The notes: generated by a model from the sequence alone, not told the origin. A stretch of 64,000 nucleotides of DNA from Ramlibacter sp. (GCA_013815685.1 JACDFR010000006.1:54244-118243), one strand, 5' to 3'; positions 37,594 through 47,694 are shown, counted from the stretch's first letter. Numbers and translations are program-made.

Positions 37594-38669
37594 GGCAGCA
37601 GGTCCAGGGCCTGTATGTAATCGGGATGCGCCATCAGCGTGTCCCAGGGCGATGCCGGCGCTTTTGGCAGCAGAGCGAGGCGCCGCTGCTCGCTTGCCTC
37701 GCTGCCTTGCCACTGCCCCTTCCGTTGCGCCTGCGTCAAACCGTCCAGCAGTTCGTCGACGGCCTCGCCTTTTCCGACCGACTGGTTGCACAGAAGCACC
37801 AGATCGCAGCCGGCAGTCAGGGCCGCAACCCCGGCCTCGGTGTAGCTCACTTCCCGCCCGTCGATGATCCGCGCGCCCGCCATGCTCAGGTCATCGCTGA
37901 AAATGGCGCCGGTGAATCCCATCTGCGCGCGCAGTATGTCGTGGAGCCAGCGGCTGGAAAAACCAGCCGGGCGCGCATCGACCTTCGGATAGATCACGTG
38001 GGCCGGCATTACGCTGGTCAGCGTCGTGTTGAGCCAGGCATAAGGCGCCGCGTCAGCCCCCAGGATGGCCTTGAGGCTGCGATTGTCCACGGGAATCTCG
38101 GTATGCGAGTCGGCCTTCACGAATCCGTGCCCGGGAAAATGCTTGCCGCAGTTCGCCATGCCGGCGCGCAGCAAGCCATGCATCAGGCTCTTGGCCAGCA
38201 GCGCAGCGACCCGCGGGTCGCGGTGAAATGCGCGGTCGCCGATCACGCCGCTTTCGCCCCAGTCCAGGTCCAGTACCGGGGTGAAGCTGAAATCGACCCC
38301 GCAGGCGCGCAATTCGGCGCCCAGGACATAGCCCGCGGCTGTGGCAGCGTTGGTGGCGGCCATGGCGCCGGCGCCCCGGCCGCCCTTCTCCTTCATCCAC
38401 AGCTCGCCCAGCGCCCGCATCGGGGGCAGATGGGTGAAGCCGCCGGTTCGAAAGCGCTGAACTCGCCCGCCTTCGTGGTCCACGCAGATCAGCAGATCGG
38501 CGCGGACGGCCTTGATCTCGGCACACAGGCTTGACAGCTGCTGCCGGTCCTGCCAGTTGCGCCCGAACAGGATCATGCCGCCAGTCAGCGGATGCGCGAG
38601 CCGGCGACGATCCTCCGCGGTGAGGGAAGTCCCGGCGACATCCAGGACGACGGGTGCGTGTTCATTCAT
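37590..38669 (-). CDS. nagZ: Beta-N-acetylhexosaminidase
   Basis: Family 3 glycosidase (359 aa) that removes GlcNAc from anhydro-muropeptides in cytoplasmic peptidoglycan recycling. Signature segments are present: [27 protein letters not shown], the flexible [14 protein letters not shown] loop with the catalytic His, and the nucleophile Asp in [10 protein letters not shown]. The start overlaps the acpS stop (ATGA). It is the last gene of the leftward lepA-to-nagZ run. Confidence 0.94.
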
Positions 38670-39067
38670 GGGGTAACTTTCTTTTCGACCACGACGAACG
38701 TCGAGGCGTAGTCGGTTTCGTCACTGACGCTCACGTGGGCGGCAAGTCCCTGGGCTTCGAACCATTCCTTCAGCCCCCCGTGCAGCACGATGGCGGGCCT
38801 GCCGCCCGCCAGATTGGTGATTTCGCAGGCGCGCCAGGTCATGGGCATGCGCAGCCCCAGGCCGATCGCCTTGCTGAAGGCTTCCTTGGCGGAAAAACGC
38901 GTTGCCAGGTAGCGCACGCCGCGTTCCGGCCAACGCGCGCTGCGGGCGCGCCATACGGCCATCTCGGCATCGCACAGAATCTTGCCGGCAAAGCGGTCGC
39001 CATGGCGCTCGAGCGATGCGCCGATGCGCCGCACATCGCAGATGTCGCAGCCGATGCCGTGGATCAT
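38666..39067 (-). CDS. acpS: Holo-[acyl-carrier-protein] synthase
   Basis: Transfers phosphopantetheine from CoA to AcpP, which is encoded about 13 kb away in this window. The 133-aa protein shows [12 protein letters not shown] with the metal-binding Asp and [13 protein letters not shown] with the second acidic ligand and catalytic Lys. It overlaps pdxJ upstream and nagZ downstream by four bases each; pdxJ-acpS coupling is common in proteobacteria. Confidence 0.95.
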   Translation of the reverse strand: MIHGIGCDICDVRRIGASLERHGDRFAGKILCDAEMAVWRARSARWPERGVRYLATRFSAKEAFSKAIGLGLRMPMTWRACEITNLAGGRPAIVLHGGLKEWFEAQGLAAHVSVSDETDYASTFVVVEKKVTP

Positions 39068-39831
39068 GTGCCCGCGCGTCCGTCGAGGGCTCGTTCTATG
39101 CTTTCCAGGTAGGCTTTTACCGCCTCAGCGTAGCCAAGTTCCAGTGCATCCGATATCAGGGCATGGCCGATCGACACCTCGCGCACCGAGGGTACGGCGC
39201 GCAGGAAGCCGGTCAGGTTGTCCCGGTTGAGGTCGTGGCCCGCGTTGACGCCCAGGCCCGCCGCGACGGCGGCCTGCGCGGCCCGCGCGAATCCGTCCAG
39301 TACGGGGCCATGGCGGCCGGTGCCGAATGCGCTGGCATAACTTTCGGTATAGAGCTCCACCCGGTCGGCGCCCAATGCCCTGACGGCGGCCATCGCTGGT
39401 GGAACCGGGTCCATGAAAAGGCTGACACGCACGCCCAGAGAGCGCGCCTCCTCGACGATGGGCCCCAGCCGACTCGCATCCGCGGCCAGGTCCCACCCGT
39501 GGTCGCTGGTGGCCTGTCCTTCGGCATCGGGGACCAGGGTGCATTGATGGGGCCGCAGCTCGCGCACGAAATCCATGAGGTTATGGAACGGGTTGCCCTC
39601 GATGTTGAATTCGATGCCGGGCCATGAACGCAGCAACTGGTGCAGCTCGCGCACGTCGTCTGCCCGGATATGGCGCGCGTCCGGCCGCGGATGAACCGTG
39701 ATCCCCTGCGCGCCCGCCTCCAGGCACAACGTGGCCGCGCGAAGGACGCTGGGGATGCCGAGGTGCCTGGTGTTGCGCACCAGGGCCACCTTGTTGAGGT
39801 TCACCGACAGCGCGGTTTTTGCTTTGGTCAT
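39064..39831 (-). CDS. pdxJ: Pyridoxine 5'-phosphate synthase
   Basis: Makes pyridoxine phosphate from deoxyxylulose phosphate and aminoacetone phosphate. A 255-aa TIM barrel with [33 protein letters not shown] and [13 protein letters not shown], all diagnostic. The ATG at 39831 is chosen because the family begins directly before this motif; the reading frame continues upstream through a dispersed repeat, which is probably not translated. Confidence 0.96.
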   Translation of the reverse strand: MTKAKTALSVNLNKVALVRNTRHLGIPSVLRAATLCLEAGAQGITVHPRPDARHIRADDVRELHQLLRSWPGIEFNIEGNPFHNLMDFVRELRPHQCTLVPDAEGQATSDHGWDLAADASRLGPIVEEARSLGVRVSLFMDPVPPAMAAVRALGADRVELYTESYASAFGTGRHGPVLDGFARAAQAAVAAGLGVNAGHDLNRDNLTGFLRAVPSVREVSIGHALISDALELGYAEAVKAYLESIERALDGRAGT

Positions 39832-39833
39832 GA

Positions 39834-39912
39834 GCCGACGCCGGGCCGCCCCAAGGCGGCGAACGCCTCCTCGGGGGGCAGCGAAATACACGAAGTGATG
39901 AGCGTGGGGGTC
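39834..39912 (-). repeat. Dispersed GC-rich double-hairpin repeat, copy C
   Basis: This copy fills most of the recO-pdxJ gap. Read on the minus strand, the direction of the genes, it starts CCCCCACGCTCATCACTTCG, has GCTGCCCCCCGAGGAGGC, then GCCGCCTTGGGGCGGCCC, and ends three bases from the pdxJ ATG. It is the closest relative of copy A, although their orientation relative to genes is opposite. Confidence 0.8.
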
Positions 39913-39919
39913 ATATCCA

Positions 39920-40672
39920 TCATAGGGCTTGCAGATCCATCATGAGCTGCCGGGTTCGCAGCGCCGTCACACCGCAATGGTAGTGCAGCAAGGTCCGCAG
40001 CTGGGGCTTGAGCTCGGCCATCACGTGGGCAGCCTGCTGCAGGGTCGCGTGAAACGGCCCGGGTTCGTCGAGCGCGCGCTGCAATCCCAGCCACTGCGAA
40101 CCGCTGAGGCTCGCGCGGCCGTCCGGCTCCTGCCAGGACTTAAGGCCGGCTTCGGGTACCAGGCTGTAGCGTGCGTGGGGCTCCAGCGCAACCAGGGTCA
40201 GGGTCTGCATGTCGAGCGACGGCAGCAGGCCGATCTCGCGCAGCAGGATCAGCTCGAACGCGCGCAGCGCCGGCTCGAGCGCCTCGCCATGCCCGGACGC
40301 CAGGACGCTCACCGCCGACGCATAAGCATCGAACAGCTGCGGATGCCCATCGTCCCGGGCCAGCAGGCGCAGCAGCAGTTCATTGAGGTAGTAGCCCGAC
40401 AACAGCGCCTCGCCTGTGGGCATCACCTGCCCTCCGACCCATTCGGCGCCCTTGAGCGTCCGGATCTCGGCATCGCCGCCAAAGGCGACGCGCAGCGGCT
40501 GCAAAGGCAGCAGCACCGGCCTGAAGTTCGAGCTGGGCCGCTTCGCTCCCTTGGCCACCAGGGCGACGCGCCCGTGGTGGCGGGTGAACACCTCCAGGAT
40601 CAGACTGGATTCGCTCCAGTCGTAGCGGTGCAGGACGAAGGCGGGCTCGTCAGAGATGCGCTTGGTCGCCAT
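39920..40672 (-). CDS. recO: DNA repair protein RecO
   Basis: Recombination mediator that loads RecA with RecR. It is 250 aa with an N-terminal OB-fold ([21 protein letters not shown] followed by [18 protein letters not shown]) and a helical C-terminal domain with [14 protein letters not shown]. It lacks a CxxC zinc motif, as do gammaproteobacterial RecO proteins. The gap to upstream era holds repeat copy D; the gap to downstream pdxJ holds copy C. Confidence 0.93.
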   Translation of the reverse strand: MATKRISDEPAFVLHRYDWSESSLILEVFTRHHGRVALVAKGAKRPSSNFRPVLLPLQPLRVAFGGDAEIRTLKGAEWVGGQVMPTGEALLSGYYLNELLLRLLARDDGHPQLFDAYASAVSVLASGHGEALEPALRAFELILLREIGLLPSLDMQTLTLVALEPHARYSLVPEAGLKSWQEPDGRASLSGSQWLGLQRALDEPGPFHATLQQAAHVMAELKPQLRTLLHYHCGVTALRTRQLMMDLQAL

Positions 40673-40689
40673 GGGACAAGCCGCTCAGG

Positions 40690-40768
40690 TGCCCGACGGG
40701 CCGCCCCTGGGGCATCTGGGCCCCCTCGGGGGGCAGAGCAGCAGCGCAGCGGCAAACGTGGGGGCCAA
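40690..40768 (-). repeat. Dispersed GC-rich double-hairpin repeat, copy D
   Basis: This copy lies in the era-recO gap, in gene direction. On the minus strand it begins GGCCCCCACGTTTGCCGCTG shortly after the era stop and contains TGCCCCCCGAGGGGGCCC followed by CCCCAGGGGCGGCCCG. The middle part is more diverged than in copies A and C. Confidence 0.75.
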
Positions 40769-40772
40769 CATT

Positions 40773-41675
40773 TCACTCGTAGCCGAAGCTGCGCACGCGC
40801 GCTTCGTCGTCGGCCCAGCCCGAGCGCACTTTGACCCAGATCTCCAGGAATACCTTGCAATCCATGAGCTTTTCGAGTTCCTGGCGCGCCTCTGTGCCTA
40901 TCCGCTTGAGCCGCTCGCCTTTGTCGCCGATCACCATGGCCTTGTGGCCGTCCCGTTCGACCACGATGGTGGCGGCGATCTTCACCATCCGCTTGTGCTT
41001 GGGGCTTGGCTCTTCCTCGAACTTGTCCACGACCACCGTCGAGGTGTAGGGCAGCTCATCACCCGTAAAGCGAAAAAGCTTCTCCCGCACGGTTTCGCCC
41101 GCCAGGAATTTTTCGCTGCGGTCCGTGAGTTCATCCTCGGCATACCACCATGGCTGCTCGGGCAAGTACTTCTCGCAAATGGCGAACAGACGCTGCACAT
41201 CCTTGGCATTCCTGGCCGACATCGGCACGAACTCGGCGAACGCATGGCGCTTATGCATCTCCTGCAGCCAGGGCGCAATATCGCCGCGGCGATGGACCTC
41301 GTCGAGCTTGTTGGCCACGAGCAGGGCGGGAATGCCCGGCTTGAGCAGGGACAGCACCTTGGCATCGGCCGGCGTGAACTTGCCCGCCTCGACCGTGAAG
41401 AGGACCAAGTCGACGTCGCCCACGGCACCCATGACGGTCTTGTTCAGCGACTTGTTCAGTGCGGTGCTGTGGCGGGTCTGGAAGCCCGGCGTATCCACGA
41501 ACACGAACTGCGCCGCGCCCACGGTCCGGATGCCCGTGATCCGGTGCCGGGTGGTCTGCGCCTTGTTGGACGTGATGCTGATCTTCTGCCCGACCAACCC
41601 GTTGAGAAGGGTCGACTTGCCGACATTGGGCTTGCCCACGATGGCAATCAGGCCGCAGCGCTGCGTGGTTTCCAC
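40773..41675 (-). CDS. era: GTPase Era
   Basis: Ribosome-assembly GTPase of 300 aa that binds the 16S rRNA 3' end. G motifs: [18 protein letters not shown], the switch region [15 protein letters not shown] and NKLDEV. A C-terminal KH domain has [20 protein letters not shown] and [15 protein letters not shown]. The start is GTG at 41675, sharing a base with the rnc stop (TAGTG), with AAGGAG six bases upstream; the long in-frame extension upstream is inside rnc and unsupported. The rnc-era pair is classical. Confidence 0.95.
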   Translation of the reverse strand: METTQRCGLIAIVGKPNVGKSTLLNGLVGQKISITSNKAQTTRHRITGIRTVGAAQFVFVDTPGFQTRHSTALNKSLNKTVMGAVGDVDLVLFTVEAGKFTPADAKVLSLLKPGIPALLVANKLDEVHRRGDIAPWLQEMHKRHAFAEFVPMSARNAKDVQRLFAICEKYLPEQPWWYAEDELTDRSEKFLAGETVREKLFRFTGDELPYTSTVVVDKFEEEPSPKHKRMVKIAATIVVERDGHKAMVIGDKGERLKRIGTEARQELEKLMDCKVFLEIWVKVRSGWADDEARVRSFGYE

Positions 41676-42358
41676 TACTTCTCCTTGGCTTTGAGGGCCA
41701 GCAACATGGCGGCCGCGGCGGCTTGCTCGCCGGCGCGGCGAGAGGCCCCAATGCCCCGCTCCACCGCGCCCAGTTCCGGGATTTCGCACTCGACATCGAA
41801 GGTCTGCTTGTGGGCCGCCCCCAGCGTGGCGGCTACCCGGTAGATCGGCACCTTCATCTTGCGACCCTGCAACCACTCCTGCAGTTCCGTCTTGGCGTCC
41901 TTCGCGCTGGCAGCCATCCCGGGATTGACCTCGACATCGTGGAACAGCCTGTGCACCAGCGCCTCGGCCGCGTCATAGCCTGCGTCCAGGTGGACGGCCC
42001 CGATCAGGGCCTCGAGCGCGTCGGCGAGTATCGAAGGCCTGCGGCTGCCGCCGGAGCGCAACTCTCCCTCGCCAAGGCGAATGACCTCGGGCAGTCCCAA
42101 CCCGACCGCCAGCTGGTGCAAAGTGTCCTGCTTGACCAGGTTGGCGCGAATCCGCGACAGGTCGCCCTCGGGCAGTGCCTTGAGCCGGTCGTACACCAAA
42201 GCCGCGACGGCGAGATTCAGCACCGAGTCGCCCAGGAATTCAAGGCGTTCATTGTGATCCGCCGAGAAGCTGCGATGGGTCAGCGCCTGCGCCAGCAGCT
42301 GCGGCTTGACGAAGCGGTGCTGCAGCCGCGCCTGCAGCGCAATGAGCTGGCCATCCAC
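41675..42358 (-). CDS. rnc: Ribonuclease III
   Basis: Double-strand-specific endoribonuclease for rRNA processing and regulatory RNA decay. The 227-aa protein has the catalytic signature [18 protein letters not shown], the second acidic cluster [14 protein letters not shown], and a C-terminal dsRNA-binding domain ([20 protein letters not shown] to [15 protein letters not shown]). It lies between DUF4845 and era in the lepA-lepB-rnc-era run. Confidence 0.96.
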   Translation of the reverse strand: MDGQLIALQARLQHRFVKPQLLAQALTHRSFSADHNERLEFLGDSVLNLAVAALVYDRLKALPEGDLSRIRANLVKQDTLHQLAVGLGLPEVIRLGEGELRSGGSRRPSILADALEALIGAVHLDAGYDAAEALVHRLFHDVEVNPGMAASAKDAKTELQEWLQGRKMKVPIYRVAATLGAAHKQTFDVECEIPELGAVERGIGASRRAGEQAAAAAMLLALKAKEK

Positions 42359-42381
42359 GCTTGCCCTGACTTGTGGGGTGC

Positions 42382-42729
42382 TTATTTGGACTGGCCCGCG
42401 TACTTCAGCAGGAGCCAGGCCGGGCCAAACATGTGGATTTCCTTGTTATAGGCAAACTTCACCACCACCTTGTCGCCGTCCTTGGAAACGTCCAGGTCCT
42501 TGGCTTTGATCGACTTGATGTCGTCGATCGAGGCTGCCTTGTCGAAAATCAGCCGGACCTCGGGCACGCTGTTCCCCTCGGACGCCTTCTGAACGGCCTT
42601 GAGCACGGCCTGGTACTCCACCACAGTGGGGAAAGCCTGGGCTCCCAGAATTCCCAGGCAGGCCAGCACACCCACCACGAAGAGCAGGCCGATGAACGAG
42701 ATGCCGGACTGCCTTGCCTTGAATTTCAT
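42382..42729 (-). CDS. DUF4845 pilin-like membrane protein
   Basis: A 115-aa protein with an N-terminus like a type IV pilin ([20 protein letters not shown]) and one hydrophobic segment at ~10-32, followed by a small soluble domain ([20 protein letters not shown]). DUF4845 genes sit between lepB and rnc in many beta- and gammaproteobacteria. The function is unknown; membrane anchoring is inferred from the sequence. Confidence 0.85.
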   Translation of the reverse strand: MKFKARQSGISFIGLLFVVGVLACLGILGAQAFPTVVEYQAVLKAVQKASEGNSVPEVRLIFDKAASIDDIKSIKAKDLDVSKDGDKVVVKFAYNKEIHMFGPAWLLLKYAGQSK

Positions 42730-42757
42730 GAGCTAACCCTCTGCAGGAAATGAGAAC

Positions 42758-43726
42758 TTATTCAAACGAACCGATCCGCTTGAAGCTGCCGAAATTCATC
42801 CAGATGAAGAAGGCCTTGCCCACGATGTTGCGGTCGGGCACGAAGCCCCAGTAGCGGGAGTCGAGCGAATTATCGCGGTTGTCGCCCATCATGAAATAGT
42901 GGCCCTGCGGGACCTTGCACACCACGCCTTCAACACTGTAGCGGCAATTCTGCTTATTAGGATAGTTCTCTACGCCGGGTATGAACGCCGGGCGGGCGTC
43001 GTCGTTCAGGATGCGCGGCTGCTTGGCGCCCAGCATTTCCTCGAAGTGCTTGAAGTAGAGCATGCCGTCTTCCTCGAGAAAGTCCGGCAGGGCTTTCTTG
43101 GGCACCGGTTGGCCGTTGATCGTCAGCTGCTTGTTCAGGTAGGCGACCTCGTCCCCGGGCACCCCGATGACGCGCTTGATGTAGTCCAGGCTCGGCTTGG
43201 GCGGGTAGCGAAACACCATCACATCCCCGCGCTGGGGCGGCGTGCCTTCGGTCAGCTTGATATTGACGACCGGCAGGCGAATCCCGTAGGTGAACTTGTT
43301 GACCAGGATCAGATCGCCGACCAGCAAGGTCGGGATCATCGAGCCCGATGGGATCTTGAATGGCTCGAACAGGAAAGAGCGCAAAACGAAGACGGCCAAA
43401 ATCACCGGGAACAGGCCGGCAGTCCAGTCCAGCCACCACGGCTGCATCAGTAGCCGCTGCCGGGCTGGGGCTACATCTTCGTCCACCTGGGTAATGCCCT
43501 GGGCGGCGAGGCCGGAACGTCGCTGGACAGCCTGCTCGTCCAGGCCGGCGGCGGCCCGGCGCCGCTGGGGGAGGAAATACAGCCGCTCAGCCAGCCAGTA
43601 CAAGCCGGTGACCACCGTCGCCAGAAACAGCAGCAAGGCGAAGTTTCCTTCGACCAGGCCGAAGTACCAGGCGCCCGCGTAACAGGCGAAAGCCGCGAGC
43701 ACCGCGGCCGTGAGGACCGGCATCAT
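42758..43726 (-). CDS. lepB: Signal peptidase I
   Basis: Inner-membrane serine protease that cleaves signal peptides. The 322-aa protein has two N-terminal membrane helices and a third before the catalytic domain. The catalytic Ser is in IPSGSMIPTLLVGD, the catalytic Lys in DYIKRVIGVPGDEV, and box E is GDNRDNSLDSRYWG. ATGs at 43726 and 43723 are adjacent. It is downstream of lepA across a repeat copy. Confidence 0.96.
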   Translation of the reverse strand: MMPVLTAAVLAAFACYAGAWYFGLVEGNFALLLFLATVVTGLYWLAERLYFLPQRRRAAAGLDEQAVQRRSGLAAQGITQVDEDVAPARQRLLMQPWWLDWTAGLFPVILAVFVLRSFLFEPFKIPSGSMIPTLLVGDLILVNKFTYGIRLPVVNIKLTEGTPPQRGDVMVFRYPPKPSLDYIKRVIGVPGDEVAYLNKQLTINGQPVPKKALPDFLEEDGMLYFKHFEEMLGAKQPRILNDDARPAFIPGVENYPNKQNCRYSVEGVVCKVPQGHYFMMGDNRDNSLDSRYWGFVPDRNIVGKAFFIWMNFGSFKRIGSFE

Positions 43727-43730
43727 GATG

Positions 43731-43802
43731 CCGCCCGACGAGCCGCCTCTAGGGCGGCATTGGCCCCTGGAGGGGGCAGCGAGCGATAGTGAGCGTGGGG
43801 GC
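43731..43802 (-). repeat. Dispersed GC-rich double-hairpin repeat, copy E
   Basis: This copy fills the lepA-lepB gap in gene direction, starting right after the lepA stop. On the minus strand it reads GCCCCCACGCTCACTATCGC, then GCTGCCCCCTCCAGGGGCCA and a second palindrome GCCGCCCTAGAGGCGGC. The second arm differs from the other copies while keeping its hairpin, which suggests that structure is maintained. Confidence 0.8.
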
Positions 43803-45614
43803 TCATTCCTGCACCTGCAATATGGCGAGGAACGCTTCCTGGGGTACTTCGACGGAACCGATCTGCTTCATTCGTTTCTTGCCTGCTTTTTGTTTTTCGA
43901 GGAGCTTGCGCTTGCGGCTGATGTCGCCGCCGTAGCATTTTGCCAGCACGTTCTTGCGCAGGGCCTTGATTGTCTCGCGGGCGATGATATTCGCACCGAT
44001 GGCCGCCTGGATCGCGACGTCGAACATCTGGCGGCTGATGATCTCGCGCATCTTGGCCACGACCGCCCGTCCGCGGTATTGCGACTGGCTGCGGTGCACG
44101 ATGATCGACAGGGCGTCGACCTTTTCGCCATTCAGCAGAATGTCGACCTTGACAACGTCCGAAGCGCGGAACTCCTTGAAGGTGTAGTCCATGGACGCGT
44201 ATCCGCGGCTGACGGACTTCAGCTTGTCGAAAAAATCCAGCACGATCTCGCCCAGCGGCAGCTCGTAGGTCAGCATGACCTGCTTGCCGTGGTAGGCCAT
44301 GTTCAGTTGCACTCCGCGCTTCTGGTTGGCCAGGGTCATTACCGGGCCCACGTATTCCTGCGGCATATAAAGGCGCACGGTGACGATCGGTTCGCGGATC
44401 TCGGTGATCTTGCCCTGGTCGGGGATCTTGGATGGGTTCTCCACCATCATCATTTCCCCGTCGGCCTTGAGGACCTGGTAGACCACGCTGGGAGCGGTAG
44501 TGATGAGGTCCTGATCGAATTCGCGCTCGAGCCGCTCCTGCACGATTTCCATGTGCAGCAAGCCGAGGAAGCCGCAGCGAAAGCCGAAGCCCAGTGCCTG
44601 ACTGACCTCGGGCTCATAGTGCAGCGAGGCATCGTTCAGCTTGAGCTTTTCCAGTGCGTCGCGCAGCGAGTCGTACTGATTGGCCTCCGTCGGGTACAGC
44701 CCGGCGAAGACCTGGGGCTGTATTTCCTTGAAGCCCGGTAGCGCTTCGGTCGCCGTGGCGGCCGCGCCCCCCGTGCCGGGCCTGATCAGCGTCACGGTAT
44801 CGCCGACTTTCGCCGCCTGGAGCTCCTTGATGCCCGCGATGATGAAGCCCACCTGGCCGGCCTCGAGAGAGTCGCGCGCTTCGCTGGCGGGCGTAAAGAC
44901 GCCGAGGTTGTCCGCGTTGTAGGTGGCCCCGGTGGCCATGAGCTTGATGCGCTCGCCCCTGCCCAGCCGCCCGTCGACCACGCGCACAAGCATGACGACC
45001 CCCACATAGGTATCGAACCAGCTGTCGATGATCATGGCGCGCAGCGGCCCATCGGGATTGCCGCGCGGTGCCGGGATGCGGGACACGACGGCTTCCAGGA
45101 TTTCATCGATCCCCATCCCGGTCTTGGCGGAACAGGGAATCGCGCTGCCTGCGTCGATGCCGATCACGTCCTCGATCTCCGCCTTCGCGTTCTCGGGATC
45201 GGCTTGCGCCAAGTCCATTTTGTTGAGTACCGGGACCACCTCCACGCCGAGGTCCAGCGCCGTGTAGCAGTTGGCGACGGTCTGCGCCTCCACGCCTTGA
45301 CTGGCATCGACCACGAGCAGTGCGCCCTCGCACGCCGACAGCGAGCGCGAGACTTCGTACGAGAAGTCCACGTGGCCGGGCGTGTCGATCAGATTGAGGC
45401 TGTAGACCTGTCCATCGCGTGCCTTGTAGCGAAGTGCGGCGGTCTGTGCCTTGATGGTTATCCCACGCTCTTTTTCGAGATCCATCGAGTCCAGCACCTG
45501 CTCCTGCATCTCCCGATCGGACAATCCGCCACAGCGTTGAATCAAACGATCGGCAAGGGTGGATTTGCCATGATCGATGTGCGCGATGATCGAAAAGTTT
45601 CTGATGTGATTCAT
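43803..45614 (-). CDS. lepA: Elongation factor 4
   Basis: Ribosome-associated translational GTPase, 603 aa. G1 is [16 protein letters not shown], the effector region follows in [15 protein letters not shown]3 is [14 protein letters not shown], and G4 is [13 protein letters not shown]. The C-terminal LepA-specific domain includes [20 protein letters not shown] and [20 protein letters not shown], ending [23 protein letters not shown] 45614 is the start. Its leader contains a terminator hairpin 40 bases upstream, which may separate it from the mucD transcription unit. Confidence 0.96.
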   Translation of the reverse strand: MNHIRNFSIIAHIDHGKSTLADRLIQRCGGLSDREMQEQVLDSMDLEKERGITIKAQTAALRYKARDGQVYSLNLIDTPGHVDFSYEVSRSLSACEGALLVVDASQGVEAQTVANCYTALDLGVEVVPVLNKMDLAQADPENAKAEIEDVIGIDAGSAIPCSAKTGMGIDEILEAVVSRIPAPRGNPDGPLRAMIIDSWFDTYVGVVMLVRVVDGRLGRGERIKLMATGATYNADNLGVFTPASEARDSLEAGQVGFIIAGIKELQAAKVGDTVTLIRPGTGGAAATATEALPGFKEIQPQVFAGLYPTEANQYDSLRDALEKLKLNDASLHYEPEVSQALGFGFRCGFLGLLHMEIVQERLEREFDQDLITTAPSVVYQVLKADGEMMMVENPSKIPDQGKITEIREPIVTVRLYMPQEYVGPVMTLANQKRGVQLNMAYHGKQVMLTYELPLGEIVLDFFDKLKSVSRGYASMDYTFKEFRASDVVKVDILLNGEKVDALSIIVHRSQSQYRGRAVVAKMREIISRQMFDVAIQAAIGANIIARETIKALRKNVLAKCYGGDISRKRKLLEKQKAGKKRMKQIGSVEVPQEAFLAILQVQE

Positions 45615-45654
45615 CAACGGGAACGCTTAAGTGATTGAATTCAAAAGGCGCCGC

Positions 45655-45690
45655 AAAAGAAAAAAGGGCGCGTCGAGTAGCGACGCGCCC
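45655..45690 (-). terminator. Intrinsic terminator upstream of lepA
   Basis: GGGCGCGTCG (45666-45675) and CGACGCGCCC (45681-45690) form a perfect ten-base stem with a five-base loop. On the minus strand it is followed by TTTTTTCTTTT (45665-45655). It would stop transcription 40 bases before the lepA start codon, either read-through from the right or a lepA transcript started at the TACAAT near 45731-45736. Confidence 0.8.
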
Positions 45691-45739
45691 TGAACCAACA
45701 ATCTATGGCAACTGCGATAGTTGGAGCTTCATTGTAGGC

Positions 45740-45769
45740 AAAAAGCCCCGGGCGTACAGCCGAAGGGGC
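45740..45769 (-). terminator. Second terminator-like hairpin in the mucD-lepA gap
   Basis: Minus-strand arms GCCCC (45769-45765) and GGGGC (45749-45745), with an inner GGC/GCC pair and an asymmetric bulge, are followed by TTTTT. It is weaker than its neighbour because of the internal loop. It lies directly upstream of TACAAT, a -10-like sequence on the minus strand at 45736-45731. Confidence 0.5.
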
Positions 45770-45806
45770 GTCGAAACAGGGTCGTTGCGGACCAGCAACA
45801 AGAAAG

Positions 45807-45874
45807 TTATTCACAACTTATCAACAAATTACGGGGGCAAGCTTCGGGACAACATGTGGGCGATCTGTGGATCG
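45807..45874 (+). other. DnaA-box-like pair and AT-rich non-coding stretch
   Basis: TTATTCACA (45807-45815) fits the DnaA consensus TTWTNCACA exactly. TTATCAACA (45818-45826), two bases on, has one mismatch. A third, weaker match (TGTGGATCG, 45866-45874) lies on the other strand. The surrounding 45640-46124 stretch holds no credible coding frame and is more AT-rich than its flanks. No origin genes are nearby, so this is at most a minor DnaA-binding site. Confidence 0.35.
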
Positions 45875-46070
45875 GCTGTGCACCACGGTAGTTTGTCTCG
45901 CATCGTGGTTTAGGCAGTTTTCAATATGCCGACAATCGCCGATGAGGTGACTGGATTCTATCCAAAAATGTAGTTAACGCCGCAGAAAGTTAGCGCGCGC
46001 AAACATGCGAAGTGCTGAGCGGCGTCCAAAATATTTTTTAGTACAGCGTATTTTTTGGGTCACCGGCCAT

Positions 46071-46105
46071 AAAAAAGCCCCAAACCCGACATCGGGTTGG
46101 GGCTT
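46071..46105 (-). terminator. Intrinsic terminator after mucD
   Basis: On the minus strand AAGCCCCAACCCGA pairs with TCGGGTTTGGGGCTT (one bulged base), followed by a run of T (AAAAAA at 46071-46076 on the plus strand). It begins about 20 bases past the mucD stop and would end the fab/rpoE/mucD transcription unit. Confidence 0.8.
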
Positions 46106-46124
46106 TATGCGTGGCACGGTCGCG

Positions 46125-47597
46125 CTAACGCGCCGGGCGGATCAGCAGATAAGTAGCCAGTTCACCCCTGCGCAAGAGCACCGGGATGGGCTTGTTCTTG
46201 TCGATCCGGGCCACCACGTTGTCGAACTCCCTGACACTGGCGATGTCGGTGTTGCCGATGGCCACGATGATGTCGCCTTCGCGAATGCCGGCCCGCACTG
46301 CGCCTTCGGTGACGGCCTCGACCTTGACGCCTCCCTTGATCTTGAGATCCTTCTTCTGCGCGTCGGTGAGATCGCTGACGGCTAGGCCGACGGACTGCGC
46401 CGCCGGTGAACCCTTGGGCTTGTCTTCCTTCTCGGCGGTACGGCGAACCGGCTTCTCGGGCTCGATCTCGGCGATGGTGACATTGAGCTCACGCGAGCCG
46501 CCCCTGCGAAACACCGTCATGGTGCTGCGCGCGCCCGGTTTGGTATTGCCCACCAGGCGCGGCAGATCGGTTGCCCTCTCGATCACCTTGCCGTCGAACT
46601 TGGTGATGATGTCGCCCGCTTCCAGGCCTGCCTTGTCGGCCGGTGAGCCGCTTTCGACGCTCCGTACCAGCGCGCCTATTGGCCGGCCCAGCCCGATGGA
46701 CTCGGCCACATCCTTGGTGACCTGGTCGATCTGTACCCCGATCCTGCCGCGCGACACCCGCCCCGCCGGAGAGCGCAACTGCTCGGCAACCCGGATGGCC
46801 TCATCGATAGGAATTGCGAACGAGATGCCCATGAAGCCGCCGGAGCGGGAATAGATCTGGCTGTTGATGCCCACGACCTCCCCGCGCATATTGATCAGCG
46901 GCCCGCCCGAGTTGCCCGGATTGATCGCCACGTCGGTCTGGATAAACGGCAGGTAGTCCCCGGTGTCGCGCTGCTTGGCGCTGACGATGCCGGCGGTGAC
47001 CGTGTTCTCCAGACCGAACGGAGACCCGATGGCCATCACCCATTCGCCTACCTTCAGGCGGTTGATGTCCCCGATCTTGACGGCCGGCAGGCCAGTGGCG
47101 TCGATCTTGATCACGGCGACGTCGGTGCGCTTGTCCGGCGTGCCGACGACCTTCGCCTTGAACTCGCGCTTGTCGGGCAGTGTCACCAGCACTTCTTCCG
47201 CGCCTTCCACGACGTGCGCATTGGTCATGACGAATCCATCCTGGGTCAGGATGAAGCCCGAGCCCACGCCGCGCGGCTGCGCCTCTTCCTCTTGCGGGCG
47301 GTTGGGCCGCGGGCCCTGGCGCGGCGCGCCCGGCAAGGGTTGGCCGAAGAACCGCCGGAAGAACTCCTGCATCTCTTCGTCGATGGCCCCCGGCGCCGTT
47401 GCGCCCGCTCGTGCCCGCTCGAGCGTCCTGATGTTGACCACGGCCGGCCCGACCTGCTCCACCAGATCGGTGAAATCGGGCAGCGAGCGGCCCTGCGCCA
47501 CCACCGGCTTGGCCGGCATCAGCGCAACCGTGCCCGAGATCGCCAGCGCGATCACCACGCCGTAAGCGCGCAGCTTTTTCCAATCGATCATGAACAT
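46125..47597 (-). CDS. mucD: Periplasmic serine protease DegQ/MucD
   Basis: HtrA-family protease/chaperone, about 490 aa with an N-terminal signal sequence (cleavage near PVVAQG). Catalytic triad: His in VMTNAHVVEGAEE, Asp in KRTDVAVIKIDATG, Ser in NPGNSGGPLINMRG. Two PDZ domains follow (ESIGLGRPIGALVRSVESGS and the C-terminal KGGVKVEAVTEGAVRAGIRE). It closes the rpoE-rseA-rseB-mucD module, where MucD clears misfolded envelope proteins that would activate sigma-E. GGAAAGG before ATG 47597 supports that start; ATG 47591 is the alternative. Confidence 0.93.
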   Translation of the reverse strand: MFMIDWKKLRAYGVVIALAISGTVALMPAKPVVAQGRSLPDFTDLVEQVGPAVVNIRTLERARAGATAPGAIDEEMQEFFRRFFGQPLPGAPRQGPRPNRPQEEEAQPRGVGSGFILTQDGFVMTNAHVVEGAEEVLVTLPDKREFKAKVVGTPDKRTDVAVIKIDATGLPAVKIGDINRLKVGEWVMAIGSPFGLENTVTAGIVSAKQRDTGDYLPFIQTDVAINPGNSGGPLINMRGEVVGINSQIYSRSGGFMGISFAIPIDEAIRVAEQLRSPAGRVSRGRIGVQIDQVTKDVAESIGLGRPIGALVRSVESGSPADKAGLEAGDIITKFDGKVIERATDLPRLVGNTKPGARSTMTVFRRGGSRELNVTIAEIEPEKPVRRTAEKEDKPKGSPAAQSVGLAVSDLTDAQKKDLKIKGGVKVEAVTEGAVRAGIREGDIIVAIGNTDIASVREFDNVVARIDKNKPIPVLLRRGELATYLLIRPAR

Positions 47598-47694
47598 ATC
47601 GACCTTTCCATTCAGTACATGCTGAGAACAAAAAGCGGAAGAATGGTTCGCCCGCGGCGCCAACTCCGCCCTGCAACCCGGTCAATATGAGGAC

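Noticed and set aside
45807..45874. Replication origin
   Set aside because: Only two good DnaA boxes, no dnaA, dnaN, gyrB, parAB or rpmH nearby.
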